Origin: Thalassobius sp. Cn5-15
GTDB taxonomy: Bacteria > Pseudomonadota > Alphaproteobacteria > Rhodobacterales > Rhodobacteraceae
Direction: 5' to 3'
Length of the DNA: 64,000 bases
Assembly: GCF_022347685.1 (NCBI RefSeq)
Contig: NZ_JAKRGF010000004.1
Location: forward strand, 1 to 64,000
Within the stretch, counting starts at the first letter, position 1. Every line of letters starts with the position of its first letter. Position numbers and translations under genes: made by a program. Below, piece by piece: positions 33,931 through 44,097 of the stretch. The notes beneath the pieces are model-generated. The model was not told the origin of the DNA. It worked only from the letters and a program-made list of their open reading frames with translations, and did no database searches.

Positions 33931-34934
33931 CCCGCAGCATCACGGCATTTCTGGCCGCAACCGATTGGGCAAACGCCACACGCAGCCAACTGGCAGGCGA
34001 TGCTTCTAACCGGCGCTACGAACGCCTACATATGGGGAACAACACAGCTGTTCTTATGGACGCCCCGCCAGACCGTGGCGAAGACGTGCGCCCGTTCATA
34101 CAAATCGCCCGCCGCCTCAGCACACTTGGGCTGTCGGCACCTGAAATTCTTGCAGAGGACATCGAAAATGGTTTCCTCCTTCTGGAGGATTTCGGCGATG
34201 CACTGCTGGCACGATTGGTGGCTGAAGATCCGGCTGCACAAATCCCGCTCTACACCGCCGCAACGGACGTGTTGATCACGCTACACCAATCGCCAGCGCC
34301 CAAAGAGATTGAGGCGTTTACCCCGGCAGTCATGACCGATCTGATCACGCCACTATGGAATTGGTATATGGGGCAGGGTACCGCGCACCGTGATCTGGCA
34401 CATAGATTTTCAATCCTATTCCTGCCTATTTTGCAGCAATATGCCAATGACACGTCGGTCATGATCCTGCGTGATTATCATGCTGAAAACCTGATCCACC
34501 TGCCAGATCGCTCAGGTGCTGCACAGATGGGGCTGCTGGATTTTCAGGACGCAAAGGCAGGACATCGCGCCTATGACCTCGTCTCCCTCCTACAGGACGC
34601 GCGCCGCGATGTCGCCCCGGAGATCGAAGCGCAGATAATCAACCACTACCTCTCCGAAACGGGCATTGAGCGAGACAGTTTCACCGCCGCCTATGCCACG
34701 CTGGGCTTGCAACGCAACCTGCGAATCCTCGGCGTTCTGACTCGCCTTTGCCTGCATGCAGACAAAGCGCATTACGTCGACTTCCTGCCCCGCGTCTGGG
34801 GCTACGTGCTACGTGATCTGGACCATTCTGCGTTGGCCCCGCTAGCGCCGTTTCTGTTTGAACACCTGCCCGCACCTACCCCTGAGTATTGCACCACATT
34901 GAAAGCGAAAGCCGGAACATGTCCAACGCCCTGA
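33927..34934 (+). CDS. amgK: N-acetylmuramate/N-acetylglucosamine kinase AmgK
   Basis: Phosphorylates MurNAc at the anomeric position in the peptidoglycan recycling route that bypasses de novo UDP-MurNAc synthesis; 335 residues. An aminoglycoside-phosphotransferase fold is visible: SQLAGDASNRRYERL, the catalytic loop MILRDYHAENLIHL and the metal-binding GLLDFQDAKAGHRAYDL. The adjacent murU makes this function likely rather than antibiotic phosphorylation. Overlaps tsaE at its start and murU at its end. Confidence 0.9.
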   Translation: MTRSITAFLAATDWANATRSQLAGDASNRRYERLHMGNNTAVLMDAPPDRGEDVRPFIQIARRLSTLGLSAPEILAEDIENGFLLLEDFGDALLARLVAEDPAAQIPLYTAATDVLITLHQSPAPKEIEAFTPAVMTDLITPLWNWYMGQGTAHRDLAHRFSILFLPILQQYANDTSVMILRDYHAENLIHLPDRSGAAQMGLLDFQDAKAGHRAYDLVSLLQDARRDVAPEIEAQIINHYLSETGIERDSFTAAYATLGLQRNLRILGVLTRLCLHADKAHYVDFLPRVWGYVLRDLDHSALAPLAPFLFEHLPAPTPEYCTTLKAKAGTCPTP

Positions 34935-35614
34935 TGCCTGACACCGCCATGCTGTTCGCCGCCGGATATGGCACCCGCATGGGGGCACTGACCGCTGACC
35001 GTCCGAAACCACTGGTGCCCGTAAAAGGTCGTGCGCTGATTGATCACGCGCTAGATCTGGTGGAGGACGCCGCGGTGACAAAAACCGTGGTCAATCTTCA
35101 CTACCGTGGACAGATGATCCGCGATCATCTGGTAGGACGAGATATCACCTTTTCGGAAGAACCAGAGATCCTAGAAACCGGTGGTGGGTTGAAGGCCGCG
35201 CTCCCATTGATAGGGGCAGGACCAGCACTAACCCTCAACTCTGATGCAATCTGGCAGGGGCCGAATCCGATTAAGATGCTGCGTGCCGCGTGGGATCCCG
35301 AAAAGATGGACGCTTTGATGATGCTGATCCCACCGGCACAGGCGCGCGGTTATCAGGGACAGGGCGATTTTCACCGCACCGACAGCGGCCAGCTGACCCG
35401 TGGTGCAGGTGCGATTTATGGCGGCGTTCAAATCCTGAAAACCGATGGTCTGGCAACGATTGATCTGAAGGCATTTTCGCTCAATCTACTGTGGGATCAG
35501 ATGCTGAAAGCAAGGCGACTATACGGCATCACATACCCCGGCACATGGTGCGACGTCGGCAATCCCGCTGGTCTGACACTGGCCGAAGAGATATTGCAGG
35601 ACACCGATGTCTAA
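34919..35614 (+). CDS. murU: N-acetylmuramate alpha-1-phosphate uridylyltransferase MurU
   Basis: Joins UTP and MurNAc-1-phosphate to give UDP-MurNAc, second step after AmgK; 231 residues from ATG 34919 (a TTG at 34889 is possible). Nucleotidyltransferase signature: MLFAAGYGTRMGALTADRPK and PLVPVKGRALIDH; then ILETGGGLKAALP, LTLNSDAIW and YPGTWCDVGNPAGL. The start overlaps the amgK end by 16 bases and its end overlaps addB by eight. Confidence 0.92.
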   Translation: MSNALMPDTAMLFAAGYGTRMGALTADRPKPLVPVKGRALIDHALDLVEDAAVTKTVVNLHYRGQMIRDHLVGRDITFSEEPEILETGGGLKAALPLIGAGPALTLNSDAIWQGPNPIKMLRAAWDPEKMDALMMLIPPAQARGYQGQGDFHRTDSGQLTRGAGAIYGGVQILKTDGLATIDLKAFSLNLLWDQMLKARRLYGITYPGTWCDVGNPAGLTLAEEILQDTDV

Positions 35615-38567
35615 ACCCATGTTTGCCCACAGCGACCGCCCCCGCGTCTATGGCATACCCTCTGGTGCGGACTTCCCCAAAACCCTAGTGCAGGGACTGA
35701 TGGCCCGCGCAAATCCAGCACAGCCTGAAGCGCTGGCCAATGCCCATATGTTGGTAAACTCTACACGTATGGCACGGCGTGTGCGTCAAGTCTTTGATGC
35801 AGGCCCCGCCCTGTTGTTACCGCGTCTGGGGCTGGTGACGGACCCTGCCCGCACCCTCGACAGTGCCCGCACTCTGCCGGACCTGCCCGATGCCGTATCC
35901 CCCCTGCGCAGACGGTTAGAGCTGACACAACTGGTATCGCAACTCTTGGACAGCCAGCCGGATCTGGCCCCGCGCGCCTCGCTCTATGATCTGTCGGACA
36001 GTCTGGCGGCCCTGCTGGATGAAATGCACGGCGAAGGCGTCGATCCCGACGCACTGCGGCAGTTGGATGTCAGCGATGAAAGCGGCCACTGGCAGCGCGC
36101 GCTCAGATTTCTCGACATTGTGCAGCACTATTTCAGCGACACGCCGGAGGCGCCGGATAAGGAAACCCGCGCCCGTATGATCGTGAACGCGCTGGCGGAT
36201 CACTGGACCACCGCACCGCCACAACACCCGTTGATCATCGCCGGATCAACCGGATCGCGCGGCACCACGATGCTGCTGATGAAGGCGGTAGCACAACTGC
36301 CGCAGGGGGCGATCGTGTTGCCCGGCTTTGATTTCGATATGTCACCGCAGGGCTGGACCGATCTGAAGGATGCGCTGACCAGCGAGGATCATCCGCAATA
36401 CCGCTACGCCAAACTGCTGGATGAGTTGGACCTAACGCCACAAGAGGTGGCGCCATGGCACAGCCATGACGCCCCCAGCCTGGCGCGGAACAAGCTGGTC
36501 TCGCTTGCCCTGCGTCCCGCACCAGTGACTGATCAATGGCTGGAAGAGGGACCACAGCTCACCAGTCTTGATACTGCATTTGCCGATGTCACTCTGGTAG
36601 AGGCACAATCCCAACGGGACGAAGCCCTCGCCATCGCCCTACGCCTGCGCCAAGCAGCAGAGGAGGGCACAACAGCCGCCCTCATCACCCCCGACCGGAT
36701 GTTGACCCGTCAGGTCAGCGCCGCACTCAGCCGTTGGAATATCACGCCGGATGACAGTGCGGGTATCCCGCTACAACTGACGGCGCCGGGGCGCTTCCTG
36801 AGACATATTTCGTCTCTATTCCACCGGAAATTGACATCTGAGACACTGTTGGTCCTATTGATGCACCCGCTCTGTCACACCGGCGGCGCCCGTGGTCAAC
36901 ATCTGCTGTTGACCCGTGAATTAGAACTAATGATCCGTCGTCGCGGCATGCCCTTTCCTGATGCCGAGGTGCTACGCACATGGGCCATCGCGCGGGATGA
37001 GGATATGGCAGAGCCTTGGGTCAACTGGATCATTAGCAGCTTCCTCAATCGTGATCAGGGCGGCAAACAGATGCTGGCACAGCATCTGGACATACACCTT
37101 ACACTGGCCGAGCAAATCGCCGCCGGTTCCGCCCCTGAGCGGGAAAGCGAACTGTGGCAGGAGCAACCGGGCCGCGCCGCGCGCGCCACAGTCGATCACC
37201 TATTAGAGAATGCCGATGCAGGCGGTGAACTGTCGCCGCTGGACTACGCCGATCTGTTCGGCGCGGTGCTGTCTCAGGGTGAACTGCGCAATCCAAATGA
37301 GCCGCATCCTAACATCCTGATTTGGGGCACACTGGAAGCCCGCGTGCAGGGCGCCGAACTGGTCATTCTGGGGGGATTGAATGAGGCCGCATGGCCTGAA
37401 ACACCCAGCCCAGATCCTTGGCTAAACCGCAAAATGCGCCATGACGCTGGACTGCTGCTGCCGGAACGGCGGATTGGCCTATCGGCGCATGACTTCCAGC
37501 AGGCGATCGGCGCACCAGAGGTCTGGCTGACCCGTTCCGTCCGATCCGATGATGCGGAAACGGTGCCGTCGCGCTGGCTGAACCGGATGGTGAACCTGAT
37601 GACGGGCCTGCCGGATCAAGGCGGGGTTGAGGCGTTGAACGATGCCCGAGCGCGTGGTCAAAACTGGCTGTCAATGGCACGAAAACTGGAAGAGCCGGGC
37701 AAAACCACCCCCGCGCCGCGCCCCTCGCCCCGTCCGCCAGTGGCCGCGCGCCCGCGCCAACTGTCGGTGACAGAGATTCAGCGTCTGATCCGCGACCCTT
37801 ACGCGATTTACGCCAAACATGTGCTGCGTCTGCGCCCATTGGATCCGCTGATGCGTGCGCCGGATGCGCTGTTACGAGGGATCGTCACCCATACGGTATT
37901 AGAACAATTCATCGACGACACACAGGCCGACCCTGCATATATGACCGCAGACCATCTGCGCAGCCTTACAGGCTCTATCCTTGCTGAAAACGTCCCGTGG
38001 CCCGACACGCGGGCGCTATGGGAGGCACGCATTCACCGCATCGCCGATTGGTTCGTCGCAACCGAAGCTGAACGCCGCAAGCGCGCCACACCCACCTATT
38101 TCGAGGAAAAAGGCGAATTGCGTCTGAAAGAGCAGGACTTTACCCTGACAGCCCGCGCCGACCGGATTGATATCGACGACATGGGCCGGGCCCATATCTA
38201 TGACTACAAAACAGGCACGCCGCCCACGGCCAAAGCGCAGATCTCTTTTAACAAACAGTTGCTGCTAGAGGCCGCGATGGTCAGCCAGGGCGCGTTTGAG
38301 AAACTGGGTTTTGCCGATGTGTCACGCGCGCTGTTCATCGGTCTGGGCGCCAAACCGGCAGAGGTTTACGCGCCCCTAGACGATGAACCGGTCGAGCGTG
38401 TGTGGGAGAAGTTTGAAAAGCTGATCACCCGCTATTTCGACCCCGCACAAGGCTACACAGCGCGCCGCGCGCTGTTCAAAGATGATGATTTTGCCGAATA
38501 TGACCAACTGTCGCGCTTTGGCGAATGGGATGTGACCAGCACATCACAGGCGGAGGATCTGTCATGA
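35607..38567 (+). CDS. addB: double-strand break repair protein AddB
   Basis: Subunit of the AddAB helicase-nuclease that resects DNA ends for RecA-dependent repair; 986 residues. As in alphaproteobacterial AddB, the N-terminal part is a degenerate helicase module without a clean Walker A, and the C-terminal RecB-like nuclease has FTLTARADRIDIDDMGRAHI and YDYKTGTPPTAKAQISFNKQ. The iron-sulfur cysteines of Firmicutes AddB are not evident, as expected for this lineage. Overlaps murU by eight and addA by four bases, with strong coupling. Confidence 0.94.
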   Translation: MSKPMFAHSDRPRVYGIPSGADFPKTLVQGLMARANPAQPEALANAHMLVNSTRMARRVRQVFDAGPALLLPRLGLVTDPARTLDSARTLPDLPDAVSPLRRRLELTQLVSQLLDSQPDLAPRASLYDLSDSLAALLDEMHGEGVDPDALRQLDVSDESGHWQRALRFLDIVQHYFSDTPEAPDKETRARMIVNALADHWTTAPPQHPLIIAGSTGSRGTTMLLMKAVAQLPQGAIVLPGFDFDMSPQGWTDLKDALTSEDHPQYRYAKLLDELDLTPQEVAPWHSHDAPSLARNKLVSLALRPAPVTDQWLEEGPQLTSLDTAFADVTLVEAQSQRDEALAIALRLRQAAEEGTTAALITPDRMLTRQVSAALSRWNITPDDSAGIPLQLTAPGRFLRHISSLFHRKLTSETLLVLLMHPLCHTGGARGQHLLLTRELELMIRRRGMPFPDAEVLRTWAIARDEDMAEPWVNWIISSFLNRDQGGKQMLAQHLDIHLTLAEQIAAGSAPERESELWQEQPGRAARATVDHLLENADAGGELSPLDYADLFGAVLSQGELRNPNEPHPNILIWGTLEARVQGAELVILGGLNEAAWPETPSPDPWLNRKMRHDAGLLLPERRIGLSAHDFQQAIGAPEVWLTRSVRSDDAETVPSRWLNRMVNLMTGLPDQGGVEALNDARARGQNWLSMARKLEEPGKTTPAPRPSPRPPVAARPRQLSVTEIQRLIRDPYAIYAKHVLRLRPLDPLMRAPDALLRGIVTHTVLEQFIDDTQADPAYMTADHLRSLTGSILAENVPWPDTRALWEARIHRIADWFVATEAERRKRATPTYFEEKGELRLKEQDFTLTARADRIDIDDMGRAHIYDYKTGTPPTAKAQISFNKQLLLEAAMVSQGAFEKLGFADVSRALFIGLGAKPAEVYAPLDDEPVERVWEKFEKLITRYFDPAQGYTARRALFKDDDFAEYDQLSRFGEWDVTSTSQAEDLS

Positions 38568-41500
38568 CAAACCAGGCCAGGCAGCGCAATGAAGCCACTG
38601 AAAAGCAGGTGCAGGCGGCGCGCCCCAATCATTCCACGTGGTTGTCAGCCAACGCCGGATCGGGCAAGACCCGCGTTCTGACCGACCGCGTTGCGCGGTT
38701 GCTGCTAGAGGATGTGCAACCCCAACACATCCTGTGCCTGACCTACACCAAGGCCGCCGCATCAGAGATGCAAAACCGCCTGTTCAAACGCCTCGGCGAA
38801 TGGGCGATGCTGGACGATGATGCGCTGCGCAATCAGTTGAACGATTTGGGTGTTGCAGGGGATGTCAGCACTGAGGATCTGCGCGGTGCCCGCACCCTGT
38901 TTGCCCGCGCCATTGAAACGCCCGGCGGGCTGAAGATCCAGACAATCCACTCGTTCTGCTCCTCCCTCCTGCGGCGTTTCCCACTGGAGGCGCGCGTCAG
39001 CCCACAGTTCGCCGAAATGGAAGACCGCGCCGCCGCGATGTTGCGGGCCGAGATTGTGCAAGAGCTGGCAGAGGATGACCATGCCCCCGTTGTACAGCGT
39101 CTGGCACAGTATTTCACCGGCGAGGATTTCGAAGGCCTGACTGCCGCCATCGTCCATAAACGTGCCGCCCTGGCTGAGCCGCTGGATCATGCTGGCGTCA
39201 TGGCCCTGTTCGACTTGCCCCCCGAATTTGATACTGTTTCACTGGAAAAGAACGTTTTTCTGGGGGGCGAGGATGACCTGATCGCCGCGCTTCTGCCCTA
39301 TCTGGATGCGGGAAGTAGTACGGACCAAAAGGCCGCAACATCCCTGCGGCTGATCCCTGAACTATCGCTAAGAACACTGCCCATGTTGGAAAAGTTGTTC
39401 CTGTTTGGCGGCACCGCAGCCTCCCCTTATGGAGCGAAAATCGGCAAATTTCCGACCAAGAAAACCCAAACCGCGCTGGGAACATTGCAGCCGAAGCTCG
39501 ACGATTTTATGCGGCGGGTGGAGGATGCCCGTGCCAACCGTCTGGCGCTGGCGGCGGCACAAAAAACACTGATACTACATGAATTTGCCGCGCTGTTCCT
39601 GCCGGCGTATGAACGGCGCAAGCAGTTGATGGGGTGGCTAGACTTTGACGATCTGATCCTCAAGGCGCGCGATCTGCTGACAGATCCGGCGGTGGCAGCT
39701 TGGGTTCTTTATCGTCTGGATGGCGGCATTGATCACATTCTGGTGGATGAGGCGCAGGACACAAGCCCCGCCCAGTGGAAGGTGATCGAACTTTTGGCGC
39801 AGGAGTTTACCTCGGGCGAGGGCGCGCGCACAGATAAAGAACGCACCATATTTGTGGTCGGCGACAAGAAACAGTCAATTTATTCGTTTCAAGGTGCCGA
39901 TCCGCGCGAATTTGATCGGATGCAGGCAGAGTTTGCTGAGCGTCTGGTTGCCACGGACAAACCGTTGAACGCGATGGAGTTGCAGTTTTCCTTCCGCTCC
40001 TCAGCCGCGATCCTCTCGCTGGTGGATGAGGTGTTTCAGGGACGCGATACCTCTGGCTTCCCGGCAGGATCTGAGCACCGCGCGTTTAAAGATCAGATGC
40101 CCGGCCGTGTCGATCTGTGGCCGGTGGTGGATCCCAGTCAAGAAGACGAGGACAACGAATGGGAAACCCCCGTTGACCGTCTGGGCGCCAAACACCACAC
40201 CGTGCAACTGGCCGACCGCATCGCCCGTGAAATTCGTCGGATGATAGACGAAAAGGTCACGATTCCAGCTGAAATAGACAATTCCGGCACCTATCAGATG
40301 CGTCCGGTAAGCGAAGGCGACTTCCTGATCCTAGTGCAACGGCGATCTGCCCTGTTTGCTGAGGTGATCCGCGCCTGCAAGGAACAGAAACTGGCCATCG
40401 CTGGTGCCGACCGGCTGAAAGTGGGCGCCGAACTTGCAGTACGTGATCTGGCGGCGCTCATGTCTTTCCTCGCCACACCGGAGGATAGTTATTCACTGGC
40501 CGTGGCACTGAAATCGCCACTCTTTGGCTGGGGGGAACAGCAACTCTTCGACCTCGCCCACCGGCGCAAGGAACGCCATCTGTGGCAGGCCATGCGGGGA
40601 CGACGGGCGGAGTTTCCGGTGGAACTGACAGTGCTGGACGATCTGCGCAGCAAGGCCGACTTCCTGCGCCCCTACGATCTGATCGAACGTATCCTGACCC
40701 GCCACGACGGGCGGCGCAAACTTCTGGCACGGTTGGGGGATGAAGCGGAGGATGGCATCAATGCCTTCCTCGCCCAAGCGCTGAGTTATGAGCGCAGCGC
40801 CGTGCCCTCGCTGATCGGGTTCCTGCAATGGATGGAAACCGATGAACTGGAGATCAAACGCCAGATGGACGCCGCCTCTGACCGTATTCGGGTGATGACG
40901 GTACATGGCTCCAAGGGGTTAGAGGCGCCGATTGTCATCATGCCCGACACCGCCCAACGTCGGGTCCAGCTGCGTGATGATCTGTTAGAACAGAACGGGC
41001 AGGTGATGTGGCGTATGGGATCCGACCAGATGCCCGCCACGATGCAAGAAGCCCGCGATGAACGGCTTGCTGCGGAAGAAGCAGAGCGCGACCGTCTGCT
41101 CTACGTTGCGATGACACGGGCGGAAAAATGGCTGATCGTTGCCGCAGCTGGCGATTTGGGCAAGGATGGCCGGTCTTGGTACGATCAGATCAGCCGCGCG
41201 ATGGACCGTCTGAAGGCTGCGGAACAACCTTTTTCCTTTGGGACCGGCAAGCGCCTCAGCCACGGTAATTGGGATGCTGAACCGGCACCAATTCAGACCA
41301 AGCCTGTGCAAACCACGGTGACGCTGCCCGATTGGACAGAAACAGAGGCCACCGCGCCCATTGCAACACATCACACGCTCAGCCCCTCAGACCTTGGCGG
41401 GGCCAAAGCGCTGGCGGGTGACGCGGGGTTGGATGAGGAGGCGGCGAAAAAACGCGGCCGACAGATCCACCTGTTGCTGGAACACCTTCCCCTAATACCA

Positions 41501-41959
41501 CCAGAGGACTGGGAGGTGCGCACCGCACGCCTATTAAACAACGGCGAGGATGCGGCAGACCCCGCCGATCATCCTGCCTTATTGGCAGAGGCCGCGCAGG
41601 TATTAACGTCTAATGTGCTGAAACCACTGTTTGATCCAACCGCATTGGCGGAGGTTTCAGTCACGGCAAATCTGGACGCATTGAATGGCAACCGCATTCA
41701 CGGCACAATCGACAGACTGGTGATTGATCACGAGCGCGTGCTGGCCGTCGATTTCAAAACCAACGCCACCGTGCCCGCCACAACGCAGGACTGCCCGCTG
41801 GGTCTGTTGCGGCAAATGGGGGCCTATGCCCATGCGTTGAAACAGATTTATCCGGATCGGCAGGTGCAAACCGCCCTCTTGTGGACCCGCAACGCCACAT
41901 TGATGGAACTGCCTGACACATTGATCACAGAGGCGTTGATGGACGTGCAGGCGTCTTGA
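38564..41959 (+). CDS. addA: double-strand break repair helicase-nuclease AddA
   Basis: UvrD-like helicase and nuclease partner of AddB, 1131 residues from ATG 38564, which follows GGAGG by seven bases and overlaps the addB stop. Walker A: LSANAGSGKTRVLTDRV; motif II: ILVDEAQDTSPAQ; motif III: VVGDKKQSIYSFQGA; motif V/VI: MTVHGSKGLEAPIV and LLYVAMTRAEKWL. The C-terminal nuclease shows GRQIHLLLEHLP, HGTIDRLVI and VLAVDFKTNATVP. Complete, with all motifs in order. Confidence 0.96.
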   Translation: MTNQARQRNEATEKQVQAARPNHSTWLSANAGSGKTRVLTDRVARLLLEDVQPQHILCLTYTKAAASEMQNRLFKRLGEWAMLDDDALRNQLNDLGVAGDVSTEDLRGARTLFARAIETPGGLKIQTIHSFCSSLLRRFPLEARVSPQFAEMEDRAAAMLRAEIVQELAEDDHAPVVQRLAQYFTGEDFEGLTAAIVHKRAALAEPLDHAGVMALFDLPPEFDTVSLEKNVFLGGEDDLIAALLPYLDAGSSTDQKAATSLRLIPELSLRTLPMLEKLFLFGGTAASPYGAKIGKFPTKKTQTALGTLQPKLDDFMRRVEDARANRLALAAAQKTLILHEFAALFLPAYERRKQLMGWLDFDDLILKARDLLTDPAVAAWVLYRLDGGIDHILVDEAQDTSPAQWKVIELLAQEFTSGEGARTDKERTIFVVGDKKQSIYSFQGADPREFDRMQAEFAERLVATDKPLNAMELQFSFRSSAAILSLVDEVFQGRDTSGFPAGSEHRAFKDQMPGRVDLWPVVDPSQEDEDNEWETPVDRLGAKHHTVQLADRIAREIRRMIDEKVTIPAEIDNSGTYQMRPVSEGDFLILVQRRSALFAEVIRACKEQKLAIAGADRLKVGAELAVRDLAALMSFLATPEDSYSLAVALKSPLFGWGEQQLFDLAHRRKERHLWQAMRGRRAEFPVELTVLDDLRSKADFLRPYDLIERILTRHDGRRKLLARLGDEAEDGINAFLAQALSYERSAVPSLIGFLQWMETDELEIKRQMDAASDRIRVMTVHGSKGLEAPIVIMPDTAQRRVQLRDDLLEQNGQVMWRMGSDQMPATMQEARDERLAAEEAERDRLLYVAMTRAEKWLIVAAAGDLGKDGRSWYDQISRAMDRLKAAEQPFSFGTGKRLSHGNWDAEPAPIQTKPVQTTVTLPDWTETEATAPIATHHTLSPSDLGGAKALAGDAGLDEEAAKKRGRQIHLLLEHLPLIPPEDWEVRTARLLNNGEDAADPADHPALLAEAAQVLTSNVLKPLFDPTALAEVSVTANLDALNGNRIHGTIDRLVIDHERVLAVDFKTNATVPATTQDCPLGLLRQMGAYAHALKQIYPDRQVQTALLWTRNATLMELPDTLITEALMDVQAS

Positions 41960-42023
41960 CCTATTGCAGGGCGATACCTACGTTCTGCCCTAACACAGAT
42001 TAACAATCTCTAGGAGAGAGCAC

Positions 42024-42344
42024 ATGGCCACCGTCGCTGCCACCGATGCAACCTTTGAAGCCGAAGTTAAAAATTCCGATGTACCCGTTGTCGTAGACTT
42101 CTGGGCAGAATGGTGCGGTCCCTGTAAACAGATCGGCCCAGCTCTGGAAGAGCTATCGGCAGAGATGGAAGGCAAAGTGAAGATCGTCAAAGTAGACGTC
42201 GACAGCAACCCACAATCCGCCGCCGCAATGGGCGTTCGTGGTATCCCTGCGCTGTTCATCTTCAAGGACGGTCAGGTGATTTCCAACCGCGCCGGCGCTG
42301 CACCAAAGGCCGCGCTGCAAAGCTGGATCAACGACTCGATCTGA
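42024..42344 (+). CDS. trxA: thioredoxin
   Basis: A 106-residue cytoplasmic thioredoxin. Active site [13 protein letters not shown] near residues 29-41; conserved [28 protein letters not shown] with the cis-proline. Reduces disulfides of many proteins. AGGAGAG precedes the ATG. 65 bases after addA, the usual neighbour in this bacterial group. A strong terminator follows. Confidence 0.97.
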   Translation: MATVAATDATFEAEVKNSDVPVVVDFWAEWCGPCKQIGPALEELSAEMEGKVKIVKVDVDSNPQSAAAMGVRGIPALFIFKDGQVISNRAGAAPKAALQSWINDSI

Positions 42345-42377
42345 TCCCTGCCTAGGGAAGAGCAAAGAGATTTTGAG

Positions 42378-42406
42378 AACCCCTGGCCTAAAGGCTGGGG
42401 GTTTTT
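42378..42406 (+). terminator. terminator of trxA
   Basis: AACCCCTGGCC pairs with GGCTGGGGGTT (eleven pairs, two G-T) over TAAA, followed by TTTTT. A textbook rho-independent terminator 34 bases after the trxA stop. It probably ends the tsaE-addA-trxA transcript. Confidence 0.85.
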
Positions 42407-42407
42407 G

Positions 42408-43325
42408 CTACAAAGGCCAGCCTGCCCGCCGGATCGCCTGCCGGATCTTGCGATCCGCACCATCACGGCCCGCATTGATCGACATTTCCTGCCAGAACCA
42501 CCAGATATAGCCTGCGTAATCCGGCGCATGACCTGACAGCACTGTTTCAAAGGCCGCATCGCGGCCGTTACGGAACACATCGCCTGCAATGTGGTGGAAA
42601 TCAACACGGGCGAACAGAACGCACGGCTTGCCGAAGAAATAGCCGTTGAACGCAACCGACGAATTCTGCGTCACCACATAATCGCAGCGCGCCAGCGCCT
42701 GCTCCATCGGGATTTTCTGCACCTTTAGCCGCGGGAACCGCTGGGTCAGCGTCTTCAGCTGCGCGTGTTCTGCGGGGGTGATCACCTCATTGGGGTGCAG
42801 GGTGGCAACCACTTGACGGGCTGGATCACGTTGCAGCACGGCAACCAGCATTTCGATCGGCGAACACGTCTGGAACGACCGCCGTTCCAATAACCGCCCC
42901 TGCAGCGGCACGTAAACAAACCCATCGTGACCAATGTCCTGCACAGCGTCGCCAAACAACCGTTTGCGCCAGAAATTGTAGAAGGGACGCGCCTCTTCCA
43001 CCTCGACCTTTTCGGGCTTGAAACGCGCTTTGGCCACCCGCCAGTCCCAGCGTTCCGTAGTCGGCTCAATCTGCCAGAACGGATAGTGATAGACCCGCCG
43101 CATGGTCAGCCCGCGATCATTCAGCGGCTGGTCCATGTGAAACATTGCATAAGAATTGCGCCGCATGCTTTCAGCACGCTCTCCGGCGCTGTTGCCGTGA
43201 ATAGCAGTGGTAAATCCGCCTTTTTCCAGCACCTCGACCACTCTGCTGATGAAATTATGCTGCCCAGCAAGAGCGGAGGATTTCAGCCCCGGTTCAAGAT
43301 AAAAATCAACGTGTTTATTAATCAT
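42408..43325 (-). CDS. putative capsule polysaccharide-type biosynthesis protein
   Basis: A 305-residue protein of uncertain family. The C-terminal half resembles bacterial capsule/Kdo-type glycosyltransferases: VVATLHPNEVITPAEHAQLK, FPRLKVQKIPMEQALARCDY and VVTQNSSVAFNGYFFGKPCV, with a nucleotide-sugar-binding style. No membrane helices or signal peptide are seen. It stands alone and convergent with trxA. A role in surface polysaccharide is inferred; it may be a variant transferase acting on an unidentified sugar. Confidence 0.6.
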   Translation of the reverse strand: MINKHVDFYLEPGLKSSALAGQHNFISRVVEVLEKGGFTTAIHGNSAGERAESMRRNSYAMFHMDQPLNDRGLTMRRVYHYPFWQIEPTTERWDWRVAKARFKPEKVEVEEARPFYNFWRKRLFGDAVQDIGHDGFVYVPLQGRLLERRSFQTCSPIEMLVAVLQRDPARQVVATLHPNEVITPAEHAQLKTLTQRFPRLKVQKIPMEQALARCDYVVTQNSSVAFNGYFFGKPCVLFARVDFHHIAGDVFRNGRDAAFETVLSGHAPDYAGYIWWFWQEMSINAGRDGADRKIRQAIRRAGWPL

Positions 43326-43399
43326 AATGAGGCGAAGCTACGGCGTATCATACCCTAGGGCAAGGGTGCTGTGGCAGGTATGGTGGCAGGGCCAAGAGC

Positions 43400-43428
43400 C
43401 TTGTGCTGATGCGTTCCAGCTTCCATAT
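43400..43428 (+). promoter_or_regulatory. possible heat-shock promoter of hslV
   Basis: CTTG at 43400-43403 and CCATAT at 43423-43428 resemble the -35 and -10 of alphaproteobacterial sigma-32 promoters (CTTG, then CYTAT after about 17-19 bases). It lies about 40 bases upstream of hslV, a heat-shock gene in most bacteria. Match is only partial. Confidence 0.3.
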
Positions 43429-43465
43429 AGAAACGCAACGAACAGCCAGATAAGCGGAGGCAAAG

Positions 43466-44035
43466 ATGGCAGAGACGCATTCTTCGGGACAATTTCCCGG
43501 CTGGCACGGCACCACCATCATCGGGGTGAAGAAAGACGGTGAAGTGGTCATTGCAGGTGACGGCCAAGTGTCGTTGGGCCAGACGGTGATCAAAGGATCC
43601 GCCCGCAAAGTGCGCCGCCTCAGCCCCGGCGGCCATGACGTGATCTGCGGCTTTGCCGGATCCACTGCGGACGCGTTCACTCTCTTGGAACGGCTGGAGG
43701 CAAAGCTGGAGGCAACGCCCGGCCAGCTTGCCCGCGCAAGTGTGGAACTAGCCAAGGATTGGCGCACCGATAAGTATCTGAAAAACCTAGAGGCGATGCT
43801 GATCGTCACTGATGGGCGCGATATGTTCGTGATCACTGGCGCGGGCGACGTCTTAGAGCCGGAACATGACGTAACCGCCATTGGATCGGGCGGCAATTTC
43901 GCCCTTGCTGCTGCGCGCGGTATGATGGACAGCGACCGCAGCGCTGAACAGGTAGCGCGTGATGCGATGGCGATCGCCGCTGACATCTGCGTTTATACCA
44001 ACGGTCGCCTGACTGTGGAAACAATCAAGGGTTAA
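43466..44035 (+). CDS. hslV: ATP-dependent protease peptidase subunit HslV
   Basis: Proteolytic subunit of the HslVU (ClpQY) protease, 189 residues. [20 protein letters not shown] contains the threonine expected to become the N-terminal nucleophile after removal of the leader peptide; [20 protein letters not shown] and [20 protein letters not shown] are conserved, as is [21 protein letters not shown] precedes the ATG. The partner hslU is 1.8 kb downstream with two intervening genes. Confidence 0.97.
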   Translation: MAETHSSGQFPGWHGTTIIGVKKDGEVVIAGDGQVSLGQTVIKGSARKVRRLSPGGHDVICGFAGSTADAFTLLERLEAKLEATPGQLARASVELAKDWRTDKYLKNLEAMLIVTDGRDMFVITGAGDVLEPEHDVTAIGSGGNFALAAARGMMDSDRSAEQVARDAMAIAADICVYTNGRLTVETIKG

Positions 44036-44043
44036 GGCCTCTG

Positions 44044-44068
44044 AGGCTGACCTTGGGGCCAGCCTTTC
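44044..44068 (+). terminator. weak terminator after hslV
   Basis: AGGCTG pairs with CAGCCT over ten bases, and TTC.. follows. It lies nine bases after the hslV stop. The short T run makes it weak, possibly letting some transcripts continue. Confidence 0.4.
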
Positions 44069-44097
44069 AATTTAAAACAGCTATTCAGGACACCGCC

